Below, one piece after another: positions 12,494-24,339 of a stretch of DNA of 64,000 nt. The notes under the pieces were generated by a model. The model ran no database searches and was not told where the DNA came from. It saw only the letters and a list, made by a program, of their open reading frames with translations. This DNA is from Magnaporthiopsis rhizophila (Eukaryota; Ascomycota; Sordariomycetes; Magnaporthales; Magnaporthaceae): NCBI GenBank assembly GCA_003049465.1, contig PYSS01000051.1, forward strand, positions 62,001 to 126,000, in the 5' to 3' direction. Position numbers and translations under genes: made by a program. Numbering within the stretch: position 1 is the stretch's first letter; each line of letters starts with the position of its first letter.

Positions 12494-12866
12494 GGGATTC
12501 GCACAGTTGTCGGTCTCTCGATTGCGGTGTTAAAGCTAGCTACGTTGGGTACCACTTGTGTGTTTGCGCAAAATAAGATGACATTGAACGGGTTACATAC
12601 AACCAAGAACGCCGACGTGCACAATCTCGATCAACAGATGATCTTTTAAGATGCGAAGACAAGCTTCTTCATGCCACTGCCCGACGCCGGAATCGGGCCT
12701 TCTCAACTCTTCTCGGTTTTTACGGTTCCGTCGCTGTCAACTGCTGGCAACGCCAGCCCAATAATGTTAAACTCTTGGTGCCGTTCGTCGGCATCTTGGA
12801 TGTCTGCTCCTTCCTAGCCGTCCATGCACCGCCAAATTCGCATGGCACGTAGGTACCTCGAATACT
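12494..12866. other. 3' region of RPA135, no gene
   Basis: Probably the RPA135 3' UTR and spacer. A GTAGGTACCT motif of the recurrent TACC/GGTA type lies at about 12849-12858. Nothing else is seen. Confidence 0.5.
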
Positions 12867-12875
12867 TTGTCGTTA

Positions 12876-13730
12876 AAAGGCCTTGAGCCCTTGGAGGAGT
12901 ACAAGGCGGGAGAATACCACCTAGTCCGCCTTGGTGGCGGATTTGGTGCTGAGGGCTCTTATCGTGTGACTGGCAAGCTCAGATATGGAGGCTTTGATAT
13001 GGTGTGGCACTGCCATGACAACATGGCAAAGGACCCTGTGTTGCCATGGAGGCCCATGGTTTCTCATGTGGCCTACGAAGGCAAAGGTTTTTCGAGCTGA
13101 AGCTCACAGTCGGTCCGGTCGGCGCCGGGATCGGGAGTTACCTCTCCACGACGCTGGACTATTTTACCGTCACTGGTTCCAACGGAACACACTATTGACT
13201 TGTCCTCCCAGGTGCTTGACCAGGGGATATCTCCCGACGTCCTGTCGTGCATGGCGCAGGGTGTATACGCCGCACCCAACCTGAGACGTATGGCTCGCCA
13301 CGCTATGGGATTTTGCAGAAACACGGGAAATATGACATGTCATGGAGGTTTGTCTGCTCTTTTTTTCGGATGTAGGGCATTGCTGGACGCGGACAACGAT
13401 CGCCTAAGATCTCCGGGCTGCCAGCAAGCACCTTTGTTAGGCTCAAGACCAGCAATGTTCTGCCTGACGAAGAGCTGAACTCGCTCCTTGGCGGCATCCG
13501 CTCTATTTGTGTGCGCTCGGAGTCTGGAGATCTTCCTCCCGGCCAGCCGAAGGTACCTCGTCCGGCTGGTCAACTTGGCCCGCCGTATCGGTATTGACTA
13601 TCCCGGCGACGAAATCTGCGTGATTGACTTTGTAATCCTACTTCCTATCTCGATGATACGCCTGAGTTCCTTGGAGATATCTCGGCTTCTTTGGAAGCTG
13701 TGGAATTAGTAGTGGGAGGCTTGAGGGGAG
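12876..13730 (+). pseudogene. Decayed SRPK-type protein kinase fragment
   Basis: The first 75 or so codons read EPLEEYKAGEYHLVRLGG, then SYRVTGKLRYGGFDMVWHC, which matches the start of fungal SR-protein kinase (SRPK) domains (ERYxPGGYHPVxLGDxF, RYxVxxKLGxGGFSTVWL). The glycine-rich loop is thus visible, but no ATG begins the frame. Further on, pieces in different frames still resemble later SRPK segments: AKVFRAEAHS (lysine strand), FTVTGSNGTHY then a stop and LVLP (hinge), MTCHGGF (catalytic loop region, with HGD damaged to HGG), TSNVLPDEELNSLLGG (the linker after it), LPPGQPKVP, GDEICVIDF (where IDFG is expected) and LPIS...PEFLG. Frame changes and in-frame stops separate them, and the C-lobe beyond this point is absent. 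The gene therefore looks inactivated by many small lesions and truncated. The family call is inferred from motif order; I give no repaired reading. Confidence 0.72.
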
Positions 13731-14853
13731 TCGGGGACCAACAGCTAGGCCAGAGCCGAGGGAGGGAAAGAGAGCGAGGTAGAACAAGACAAGCGGCGTG
13801 ACCCTGAATCTGATTCTTGTGCCTGCTATCATGCAGGCAGCCGTCCAAAATCCAGGAATCGGCTCCGAGATTTAATTACGGACCGGGTCGCCCTTCGGGT
13901 ACGTGCTTTGACGAGATGGGCTAATGCCGGCTATGGAAGAGTGTCGCGAGAGTGAATGCCCGAAGGCGAAGACATCTTAGAGACGATTCCGGCATCTGAG
14001 TGATTTCCCATCTTGGCCGCCCGACGGCTGGATGGCTGACTCAACGACGGGGGAAATTGGGCACCGGATCTCTTGAGGCAGGGGTGTTCTTACCTTGAGG
14101 CAGGTACGCCTGAAGATGGCAGGCGCGGGACGAACACGCCACCCTTGGAGACGAAAATACTCCGCTCCCAAGACGGCCAGCAAAAGCCGGGCAAGGGCAC
14201 ATGCAGACTCTCGTTTGCTCGCTCCCTCGGCAGGTACAGCCATAAGTGGTAGTCATATCTGGCGTGCTCCGTCACTCGCCCGTCGTCCCGCCATGACCAG
14301 ATCGCATCGCCATTGCCACGCCTCGCTGCGCGTTCGCGGGAGCACACTTGAACCTTTGGCCACGGCAAACAACAGCCCATCTCGGCGCTCTAGGCGACCA
14401 CACCCAGTCGAGAGGTGATACAGGCAGACCAGACACCGGCCCCCGCCCAGACCAGGTCTTACAAGGACCCTTTGCTATCCTTCCTCTTGCGGTTTGACGA
14501 ATACTCGCGTCCACAAGGGCCGACACATTGTTTGCCATTCTAGTCAACACCACGGAGCACTCGTTGAACAAGACTAGTAGCAGAATTGGTAGAAGAACCC
14601 GAAGCTGAAGCCTCGACGGCGTCTCCCCGTCCTTCCCGGCTTATCTCGTGCCCAAGCTGCCGTCTCTCGTGACGCTGCAGGACCAAATTTATTACCCTCT
14701 CCGGCCCCCTGCGCTACAGCACACATTCCACACCAACAACGGCTGCCTGAAGCTCCAACGCCCATCAGAGGGGCCATTCGAAGTTCCTCTGCCCCGGGGG
14801 TATACTGCCCAGCTTGCTCACTCAAACCACCGCGCCCTGATTGACACTCCAAG
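13731..14853. other. Intergenic, upstream of tyrosinase
   Basis: No gene recognised. This is the probable promoter and 5' UTR of the tyrosinase gene, and any kinase C-lobe remnant is too decayed to see. Confidence 0.45.
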
Positions 14854-17089
14854 ATGGGTCACCTCACGCGAGGCGTTCTCCTGTCTGCCGTTTATATCGG
14901 CAGCTTGATTCTACCCGCGGCGGCGAGTCCCCATCCTGCTACCGGCTACGACTATGGATTCGACACCGCCCCTTTGGTCAAGCGACAGGATCCCCAAAAG
15001 CCGTTTGTGGTGAGAGGAGCAGGCAGACCAAACATCACCATCCTGCCTCTCCGCCCCGAGATTCGGGATCTGGAAAAGGACAAGGAGAAGTGGACGCTCT
15101 ACATTCTCGGTCTCAGCATGATGGCATTCAAGGACCAGGATGACCCGCTCTCGTGGTACTCGATCGCTGGTACGCCGACCCGACGCCCGACATCTCCCTG
15201 CTCCGATTTCTGAGCCAAACTGACGTCGTCGTAGGGGTCCACGGCGTCCCCTTCATGCCATGGAACGGCGTCAAACCGGCCCCTGGGAGCGAGAACACAG
15301 GATACTGCACCCACGAGTCCATCCTCTTCCCCACCTGGCATCGACCATACCTTGCCTTGTACGAGGTAAGACGCAGGTACCAACCCAGACTGTCTCAGTA
15401 GGGAGACGAGTGGCGCGATTTGGGGGCACACAGAGATGATTCCTTGTACCAGAAACACGGTCCGCTGGGCAGCAGCAGGCAATGGGACCCGTTGCTGACA
15501 GCTTGACATGCAGCAAATTCTCTACGACGACATCCAAAGTATAGCCTCCTGGTTCAAGGGCGACGACACGAGGAAGCGATACCAGGCTGCCGCTGCCGTT
15601 TTCCGCATCCCGTACTGGGACTGGGCAAGTAATCCGCCCAGCGGCGAGAGTCTGCTGCCCCTCTCCGTCGGTGGCAGCCCCTGGGTCGATGTCGCAGGCC
15701 CCAACGGGGTACAGCGCATCTCGAACCCACTGTATATGTACTCATTCCGCCCGCTCAATGCGTCCGCCTTCTGGATGGCGCCGGTAAGTTGAGCTGGCGC
15801 TTCCCCCCACCTCGTGAGTTTCCCCTAGATGTATGCTGATCGCGGTATGTCGCCTGCAGTGGGATTACTGGGGCGGGACTTTAAGATCCCCGAGCAGCAA
15901 CACTCCTCAAGCGCTGTCCAACAATACTAAGGTCGCCATGGCGCTGGATCAAAATCACGTCACGATACAGCAGCGCGTATACACGCTCTTTTCGAGCTAC
16001 AGCAACTACTCTGCTTTCAGCAACGAGGCGTGGTATGCCAAGGGCGACACCAAGCACGATTCGATCGAGGCAGTCCACGACGCCGTTCACTCGCTCGGGG
16101 GGCTGGGTGGGCACATGACGTACATACCCTTTTCGTCCTTTGACCCCTTGTTCTGGCTCCATCATGCCAACCTCGACCGCCTCTTCGCCATGTGGCAGAC
16201 CATTCACCCGGATTCGTGGATCACTCCGCAGCCTGCGCGGATGGCGTCGTACACGACCACGGCCGGCCAGATAGTAGACTCCAGCACGCCGCTCACTCCG
16301 TTCTACGCCAATGACGATGGGGTCTTCTGGGATTCGAACATGGTGCGAGACCCAAAAGTCTTCAGCTACAACTACGCCGAGACTATGGGACAGACCTTTA
16401 TGGGTCAGCCGAGTTCCCAATCCAGGGATTCGGCTCAGAGACAGGTCAAGGCGGCCATCAACAGGCTGTACGGGAACTCGAGCCCGGCTCGCCTCAGGTT
16501 CTTGACCCCCCAGAGGAAGAGGAGGGCGGCGGCAGCCCCGGCAGCCACGCCGGCACCAAAAGCCAACGCCTGGTGGGACTCGGATTCCCCAGACCCGGCT
16601 CCAGGGACGGTTCTCAGGGGTAAGGCCTACCGCGATTGGGTCATCAACATCCGCGCCGAGAAGCAGGCCCTGGGAGGAACCTACTTCATCCACGTCTTTG
16701 GCGGAGATCCGCCAACCGACCCCGATCTGTGGGTGTTAGCACCGAATCTTGTCGGCACCCTGAGCGTCTTCGCCTCTCCCGTTATGCATGGAGATCACCA
16801 GGCCAGCAATCTGGTTTCGGGAACGGTACCCTTGACGTCGTTCCTGACGAGCAGAGTTGTCGCGGGCGAGCTTCGCGACCTCGAGACGGATGCCGTCGAG
16901 CCCTATCTCAAATCCAAAATGCGGTACCGCGTAATCCTCGCCAGCGGCGCTGTTATAGACCCTTCTACGGTCGCGGGTCTTCACATGGGCGTCGCAAGCT
17001 CCGAGGTCCAAGCACCAGCCTCCGAGTTCGACCTGCCGAGGTGGGGAGAGCCCATCCAGCACTTTGATCTAGGCCCGAGAGACAGCTAA
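14854..17089 (+). CDS. Secreted tyrosinase (type 3 copper monophenol oxidase)
   Basis: Four exons (14854-15169, 15235-15365, 15514-15783, 15860-17089) join in phase to 648 residues. Tyrosinases hydroxylate monophenols and oxidise o-diphenols to quinones, leading to melanin-type polymers or protein cross-links. Seen: a signal peptide (hydrophobic core about 8-22, cleavage near ALA-type AAASP), then LVKRQ around residues 46-50, a likely Kex2 site and propeptide end. The CuA site has H108 (GVHG), H132 (CTHES) and H141 (WHRPY); Cys130 two residues before H132 is the usual partner of the Cys-His thioether bridge. The CuB site has H312, H316 (HDAVH) and the [10 protein letters not shown] motif at about 338-347. 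A long C-terminal part follows, with a [16 protein letters not shown] basic/Ala linker near 455-475 and a beta-rich end, as in fungal tyrosinases whose C-terminal domain is removed on activation. The export signal sets it apart from cytosolic fungal tyrosinases. Confidence 0.93.
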
Positions 17090-17995
17090 GCGTCGCGAGC
17101 GTCTCACTTTTCGTGGCTCTGGATTGGATGATCATCGCCTCCCTGCGCCTCTTTTTATTGTTGCAGCTGGTGAGACACTAGACGATATCTATTAAGCTTT
17201 TGATGGCCAAAAGCCCGGGATAGGGATTTTCATATTTGATGCTACTTAACTTGACTGGGGGTTTCATTGGGAGTCTTGGAGGGATACGTATTCAGGGAGC
17301 CTAGGCCTGCGGAGGTGTCTACCTAATATAAGACACTGGCGAGACGGGTGGTTGATCATTTTTAGGTGGGAGACTTTTTGTTGGCATGCTAGATAGAAGA
17401 TAGGTTGTTTAGAAGTAATATTGAGGTGTTTAGACATTTAGACGTTCCTCAGCCCTGCCGATTCTTTTGGGAAAGTTCCGGTTCGCTGGAGTATATGTTT
17501 CGTTCAACCCAGATTTTGGAAGCAGGGAGTTGTGATCAGCAGTTCAGAACCCAATCACACGATCATGCCGTCAGTCAATCATTATTATAAAAGGAATATC
17601 TAAGATCCAAGCCATCTAAGTACGCACGGGTATGTACGAGTGCATCTGATTTCTGGTCCCAACGCACACGAAGCCCACAAATCCCCCGTATATGTATGGT
17701 AGGGCCCTTGATATGGATCTATAAAATAGCAACGAAAAGAGACAAAGAAAATACGAGGACAAAACCGCCGAGAGAAAAATGAGTCGCTTCTTGACTTTTC
17801 TGTATTGGGGCCAATTTTCGTTTCCGCTAACCCAACGGCCTGAAGAACGCGGAAAAGATCAGATGGAAGAATAGGAAGAACAATGCGAAAAAAAAAGTGC
17901 GCAATAAATAGAGTATGTAAATAAAGTGAGCAGGCGGGGTTTTGAGAGCGGTCGACGGGACTGAGGGACATTAGAGACAGAGGACGCGACCTCCT
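17090..17995. other. Convergent 3' regions, no gene
   Basis: This lies between the stop codons of tyrosinase (plus) and the large unknown protein gene (minus). AT content is higher than in neighbouring exons, consistent with 3' UTRs. No protein is recognised. Confidence 0.5.
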
Positions 17996-20900
17996 TCAGC
18001 TCCCAGGCAGCCAGCTCTTCTTCTTCTTGACCTTTTGGTCGTCCATGCCCTTTAAAATGTCGTCGAACGACATTCCACCGCCGCCTCCGCCGCCGCCTCC
18101 CGTCGGGGTCAGCGTACTGCCAACTCGCATGTGAGACGGCCCGGGGCTGTCGTGGCGGCGGAAGCCTCCGGGCGTCCCGGTACTGGGGCCCTGCGGCGCT
18201 CCATGGCCGCCGGTGACGTTGACCAGCAACTTGAGGTTGCCGGCCGAGCGGCTGCGGGCCATGTGGCCGGGTTCGTACGGGGCCGAAGGGAGCGCCAGCT
18301 GCTCGCCGCCGTCGCTGGCACCGCCGCCGCCGCAACCAGTGTGATAAGGAAAGGTCCCCGACCGAGGCGGGTTCGGCTCGACGAACGGGGGGTCGACGGG
18401 CTCGAGGCCGACGATGGAGGAGCGGTAGCCGGCGCTCGTGGAACGCTGGCTCGCGGGCGACTGGTTCCGCGGGCGGAGGGTGACGGGCGTGCCCTGGCCC
18501 ATCGACGGGGCGGCCGAGGCCGGGGTACCCGTGCCCATCGTGGGCGACGAGGCCCCGTGGGGGTCCATGCTCGCGAAGACGGATCGGGGCGGCTCGAGCG
18601 GCGACATGAAAGGGGGGAGGCTAGGCGCTGCCGACGGAGTGCGCTGGCTCCGGAGGGTCGGGCTGCGGTCGCCCGGGCTCCCGGTGCTGCCGGCGCCAGC
18701 ACCAGCACCCGAGACGCGCCGCAGGGCGGCCTCCCAGTTCTTGCCGGCGATCCAGCAGTGCGAGCGGCCGTAGACGGCCTCGGTGGAGAACATGACGGTG
18801 TCGGCGGCGAGCTGAACCTTTGAGCCGTTGGGGGCCTCGAACCAGCGCTTGCGCACCTCCATGGCGTCCTCCATCCACGGCGGGGTGCCCTGGGGCGCCT
18901 GGCACAGGAAGTACTCGACGCCCTCGGTGTAGCGCAGGCCGGGGGCGTCAACGGCAAGGATGGGCAGCGACTGGATGACGACGTAGAGAAAGATCCAGAT
19001 GCCGATTCGAAGTTCGACCAGTTCGAGCGACGACCTGCCGCGAGCCTCCTTGAACTCAAAGTCCTTGAAGGCGTCGAGGAAGGGCAGGCGGATGCTGCCC
19101 GTGTCGAAGTCGTACGACTTCTGCATGACGAGCAGCAGCTCGTTGGTCTGGAGGCGCTTGTCGAAGCGGGCCTGCTCCTTGGGCGGCATATCGTTGTACG
19201 TGACCAGGACCGAGGTCATGGACGGCAGGGTCGGTACGTCAAAGGGCACGGGGGGCAGCACGGGCGGCGACGAGTTGTCGAACTCGGACAGCAGCTTGCG
19301 CAGGGCGATCAGGTTGGGGTCGCGGGCGTCGGGCGTCTCCTCCTGCTCGACTATGCGGGTCGAGAGGGCACGGCGGTCGACGAGGAGGTCGTACAGGGCG
19401 CACAGGTCCGAGTACAGCTGGCGGAGCACCTGGCGGTTGAGCCCGCTCTCGGAGAAAGGGTTCTTCTTGCTGCGGGCCTTGGGGGGCCAGCCGCCAAACT
19501 CGGACTTGTAGTGCTTGAGCACGAAGCTGCGCATGCTCGAGAAGCTGGCGCGCCAGGCCTTGAAGCGCACGTTCTTGAAGTCGGTGTTGGACGTGGAGCT
19601 GGCCACGCCGGCAAAGACGGCGGGGAAGTCGAAGTTCTCGAGGCGGGTGTTGACGTTGTGCTGGCGGTTGAGCAGGTCGAGGTGCTCGCGCTCGAGGCGC
19701 TGGGCCGTGCTGGGCGAGAGCTGGGCAAACAGGGGCGACTTGAGCTCCATCACAGCGTCGTACTTGCCGACCGCGTGCGTGAAGGCCTCGTTGTATATCT
19801 CCCACGACCGCATCTGCTCGCCCAGCATCAGGGCCTCGATCGTCTTCTCGCGGCTCTCGCGCACGTCGGCCAGCTGCATCTGCTCCGAGTAGAAACTGAA
19901 GCTGAGGTCGACGGCGTTGCCGAACGACTGCCCGTCGGGGCTCCGGAACTCGAACTCGCGCAGGAGGTCGGCGATGCGGAGCAGCACGGCAAAGACGGTC
20001 GGGTGGGCCGGTGTCCCCGCCAGCGGCTGGCCCGTCAAGAAGGCTATGAGGTTGCGCACGTCCATCAGGCGTTCGGGACTCGGCGGCGCCTCCCTGTCGG
20101 CAGGGCTCACTGTCGGAGAGTCGGCGACGTACAACCGCAGCTCGGTGAGGCCCTCGCCCGCGGAATGCGTGCTGGCCGTCGACACGATGGAGCGGCGCGC
20201 GTCTTCGGCCGAGAGGCTGTTGCGGCCGCTAAAACTGCTGGTCCTGCCACGTGAGCTGACGGGCGACGCCATAGCCTCGGCGTGCAGCATCTCGTCGAAA
20301 ACAGCCGAGTTGAAGAATATGACGCCCGGCACCTTGAACGAAGGGCCGCGCCCGCTGGACTTGGGGAAGAGGTAGACGACGACATCGCCCGCCTCGTTCC
20401 ACAGCTCGGGGACCTGCAGAAAGTGGGACAAGAAAAGAATTAGCAAGAAAGGTTCAGGTGAAAGCAGGTATGTCACTCGCGGTCAAGTCGTCGCTCACCT
20501 TCTCGGCATTAGTCAGGAAGCTGGGGTTGTAGTCGGCCGTGGGGCTCTGCCTGTCGGTGGTGAAGATCCAGGCCTGGCTCTGGGCCGTGGTATCCTTCCT
20601 TTCGGCCGAGACGTTGCGTGAGCGGCCGCCAGGGAACCAGCTCTTGCGAACCCTGCCGCGGGCCGGGCTGTGTGCCCCATCGCTCGAGTGCGTCGAGCGA
20701 GGTCTGCTGGAATGCCTGACGACGGGTACTGGGGGCGCGTCGGCATGGTGCGGCGCGGCCTTGCTCAGAGTGTTGGTACGCGAGTGCGCGCTGGCACTCC
20801 TGCCCCTGGGTTTGGGCTCAGGAGAGGGCGAGACACGACGAGGCTGCAGCCGGCGTGGCTGGCGCGGTTCGCTGGGGGACGCGATGGCATCTTGCTGCTG

Positions 20901-22331
20901 CGTCGATTCGACTGGCAGGGACCCGCGGCGAGGAGGCGGGGCGGAAGGCGAGGCCGCCGCGTCGTTGCCGGAAGATGGCGGCGGCGGCGGCGGCGGCGGC
21001 TGCTGTGTGGGCGGCGGCGGCGGTTGCTGCATGGGCGGTGGCGGCACAGGCGGCGGTTGCTGCTTGGGCAGTGGCGGCACCGGTGGTGGCAGCTGCTGGA
21101 GCGGCGGCGGAGGGGGCGGAGGGCTCAAGGGATTAAGGTTTGTCATTGCGTCAGTCAGGGGCAGCGGCCCGGACTCGGACGACCAATGGTGGTGCTGGTG
21201 ACGGTACGACTGGCCAGGCTGGCGGCGGTGGTGGTTGTCTGGATAGGGGTCCTGTTGGAGATATGGATACGGGTCTGGCTGCTGCTGCTGATTGAGAAAT
21301 ATGTACGGCTCAACGCCGCCGTCCGTGTCGTCTTTAGGCTCGACGGCGCAGATCTGCAGAGGAGGAGCAGGGGCGGCCGTCGTCGGGGAGAAGAAGGCAG
21401 TCCGTTGGGGCGAGGAGACGACAGCTGCAGGATTCGACAGGGCGGCCAGGGGCTGGGCGTCGCCGCTGCTGTGGAACGATAGGGGCCTGTCAGTGGGGAC
21501 GGGCTTGCGGTGGATTGGCGCGCCTCGTTCGGGGCTTCTGGGTTGGTGCTGGTGCCGGTGCTGGTGCGGCTGTTGTTGGTGGTGCGTGCCATCGTGGCAC
21601 GCTGTCGAGGAAGAAGCAAGTATGGGTTCAGGTGCTGCGGCAACAACAACATCAGGCTTAGTGACGTGCTTGGAGAAGAGCAGAGATTTGAGCGACGGCG
21701 CCGAGTGCCTGCTGGGGTCTGCCGAGCGGCCATGGCCCCGGAAGCTGGCTGCCCGCCCGTCCAGGCTCTGGGGCTGCTGGGACCGTGATTTGCGACGCTC
21801 AATCAGAGAGCCATCGTGGCCGGACGATGCGCGACGGCCTTCCCCGAGCACTGGCCCAGGTCCTGGCCGTTTTTGCAACCGCTGCGATTTTTGCGGTCGC
21901 GGGGGCTGCTGCTCAAGTCGTTGTGGCGGCTCCTCGGGCGGGGTGCTATGATCGAAATCGGCGAGGTAGTGGCGGGCCTGTTCCTGTACTGGGTACTGGA
22001 GCTGGCGCTGAAGCTCCCCTGGCGGGGCCCTGAGCCACAGGTCGCGGTCGTGGTAATGGCGCGCATGGTAGTCTGCAGCGAACACAGACAGCGGGCGTTC
22101 CCGCTGGAAAAGCCGCTCCGTCTCCGCTCGCTTCAGCACCGCCGCGCTCTCGGGTCGCTTTCGAATCTTGCCGCTGCGTTTTTCGCCGTCTTGGTCGTCG
22201 CCGTCGAGTCCGTAGGGATCCTGGGTAGAGGCGAGCGTGGGCACCGCGGGGGCAGAGGAACGATGGGAGAAAAAAGAGCCAATAACAGAGGCACGCCTCT
22301 CTCTGGAGGACTTACTTCGAGAAGCCGTCAT
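17996..22331 (-). CDS. Large conserved fungal protein of unknown function (DUF8004-like), polyproline tract
   Basis: Two exons on the minus strand (20499-22331, 17996-20413) with an 85-base intron give 1,416 residues. The first about 600 residues are low-complexity: Ser/Arg-rich start, Gln/His runs, and a tract near 400-460 of repeated PPPPP, PPPVPP and QQPPPP units resembling profilin- or SH3-binding sequences. From about residue 612 the protein becomes globular (VPELWNEAGDVVVYLFP), with helical sequence and a conserved-looking block around 1010-1120 (TYNDMPPKEQARFDKRL, IGIWIFLYVVIQSLPILAVD, GVEYFLCQAP). I associate that block with the fungus-specific family labelled DUF8004, from memory and not verified. 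The end is Gly/Ser/Pro-rich, including a Gly run, then a basic KKKKSWLPGS terminus. There is no signal peptide; the hydrophobic stretch near 1080-1100 could be buried rather than membrane-spanning. Function unknown. Confidence 0.82.
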
Positions 22332-24339
22332 CTTTGCGGCTGGATGCAGAGATTCATAGGGACACAACTCCAGGCACCGCAAGCACACACAAAGATGGGT
22401 CTTTGGAGAATATCTATTGTCCCGTCCCTCCTCGGCTCGCTCGGCGGGGATACTCTCTTAATCAGCTCCTGGAGCACATCCCCTTGCCTGGGGCGGGGGC
22501 CGCCTCGTTTGTTTCTTGCTTGGGGCGTGCGAGAGCCCGTGGCTTCTGCTGCGCCCGGTTCGCTGGCGTTGGTCGATTCGTCCGCAGGGACGCACTCGAG
22601 AAGCAAATCAGGACGTGGCCTGCTCCTGCTCCTGGCCCTGATCCTGGCAAGATCTGGTTCCAGCAAAGTGGACCTGTCAACAAAAAAAAAAAAGAGAACG
22701 CCAAACGAGGCCCTTTTGCTTGTTTCGATCCCGGTCCAGGATCTCCTCCTCAGGCCGCTTGGTCTTCTTGGCAGTGGGGGAAGGGGTTCACGGATACGTT
22801 GGGTTGTTCGCACCGGGAGGGGAGGGGAGCCGGTAAATCGAAACGAATGCGCAGATAGAGGCGTATGTATATGTGTGAGAAAGGCAGACACGTCGCCACC
22901 TACCCAGTGCCAGCGCCAGGCCAGCCGACCCAGAGAGCAGATCGATCCATCTTCAGTCACATTATGGCTGGGGTGCGGCCCGTACGGACTGGACGGCCAG
23001 CAGGACGGCGTCCGGTGATTGGCCATGGACTCCTGGTCTATTCCATGGACACGAGAGTGTGCAAAGCGTCCATGTGCCTGGGACCGATCCTTGATCCTGC
23101 TCAACGCTTTCCTCATCTTTTTGTCTTGGCTGCCGACCAAGCCCGGCGACCATGTTGTCTCTCCATCCGGCACCTTTCTTCGGTATTCACCGACGGGGAC
23201 ATAGTCAGGCTGACGTGGCTTATTCTCGACCGCGTGGTTGCTAGGTACCTGTCCGTCCGGTTTCCCCGTTTGTAGGCGGGCTCCAGGGCACATCCACAGC
23301 CCGGAAGCCCGCACGACGTCACTGGACGAGTTCGTCACCAGCCACCCCGGTGCTCCTACCGTATGGCGCCATTGCCCAATGGCAACGCCACGTGCACACG
23401 TAACCGAGGAGGATGCCGTATATGATGAGTGAGCATCAGCCCTATTTTGTCCGGTTTTTGTTTTGGTTGGTGCCTGGGCTGTATGAACACCTTGCCGCTC
23501 AAAAATGAAAACGCAAATGGAAGCAAAAGATACAGAATTCGCATGTAGTGGGCCCAGCGGCACGGCCAATTTCACCTACGTCATCTGATGGACTTACTGC
23601 ATGCAGTCCGGAGCATTCCCTGCCAGTGCCTGCTTCGACGGGTTCCTCGCAACATTGCCCAAATGAATGAATGGATACGTGCCATCTTTTCTTTTTCTCG
23701 GCGCATGCATCTTCCCTCCACCGTCCGTCTCAGCGGACTTTTCAGGTCTGTCAGAAAACAATCCGATCTTTAACCGTTCGATGCTTGTGATGCCATCCCG
23801 TGCCGCTAGCCATTAAAAAAAAAAAAGGGGGTCGATCAGGGGGTTTGTTCCGGTCAGACGAGACGAGACACGGGCCGCAGGCCTATCCTTGCAGAGCAGG
23901 GTGGACCTTTGGAGCAAAAAAAAAAAAAAAAAAGATCACTTGCGTCGACGGCTCCGGAAATATCACGAGGGCCCACCCATTTTTGGCGTGCGGTCCGGCC
24001 GCAAACGTCCATTTCCGGTGGGGACGCGCGACGGGAACCAAATCAGGCAAATCTCCAATGCACCACTCCTCAGGGAAATGCAAAGCTCGGCCTTTCACAC
24101 AAGTTTCGCATGGCTTGTATTGTTTCTTTATTTTTATCCTATCGTGTTGCAGGCGCAGCTCACTGCAGCAGTCTGCTCTGCGGCAGTTTAGGGACGAAAC
24201 GAAATAAAGCACAAACAAAAGCTGCCCAGAAATAGGCAGGAAATAAAGAGTGGACAGGAGGAAGCCCAAAAGTGGAAAGGAGAAAAACAGATCGACACCA
24301 ACAAGCACCGTCGATCAAGTCCTTTTCTTGGACCCTTTT
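22332..24339. other. Intergenic, no gene recognised
   Basis: About 2 kb hold the upstream region of the large unknown gene and the 3' side of the methyltransferase gene. A long frame on the minus strand (22328-23575) overlaps the start of the large gene but has no family features. A-runs occur at 22681-22692 and 23916-23933. A CTAGGTACCT motif lies at about 23242-23251. Confidence 0.5.

Noticed and set aside
22328..23575. 415-residue minus-strand frame upstream of the large unknown gene
   Set aside because: No family features and it overlaps the leader of the next gene; the ATG at 22331 gives the better start.
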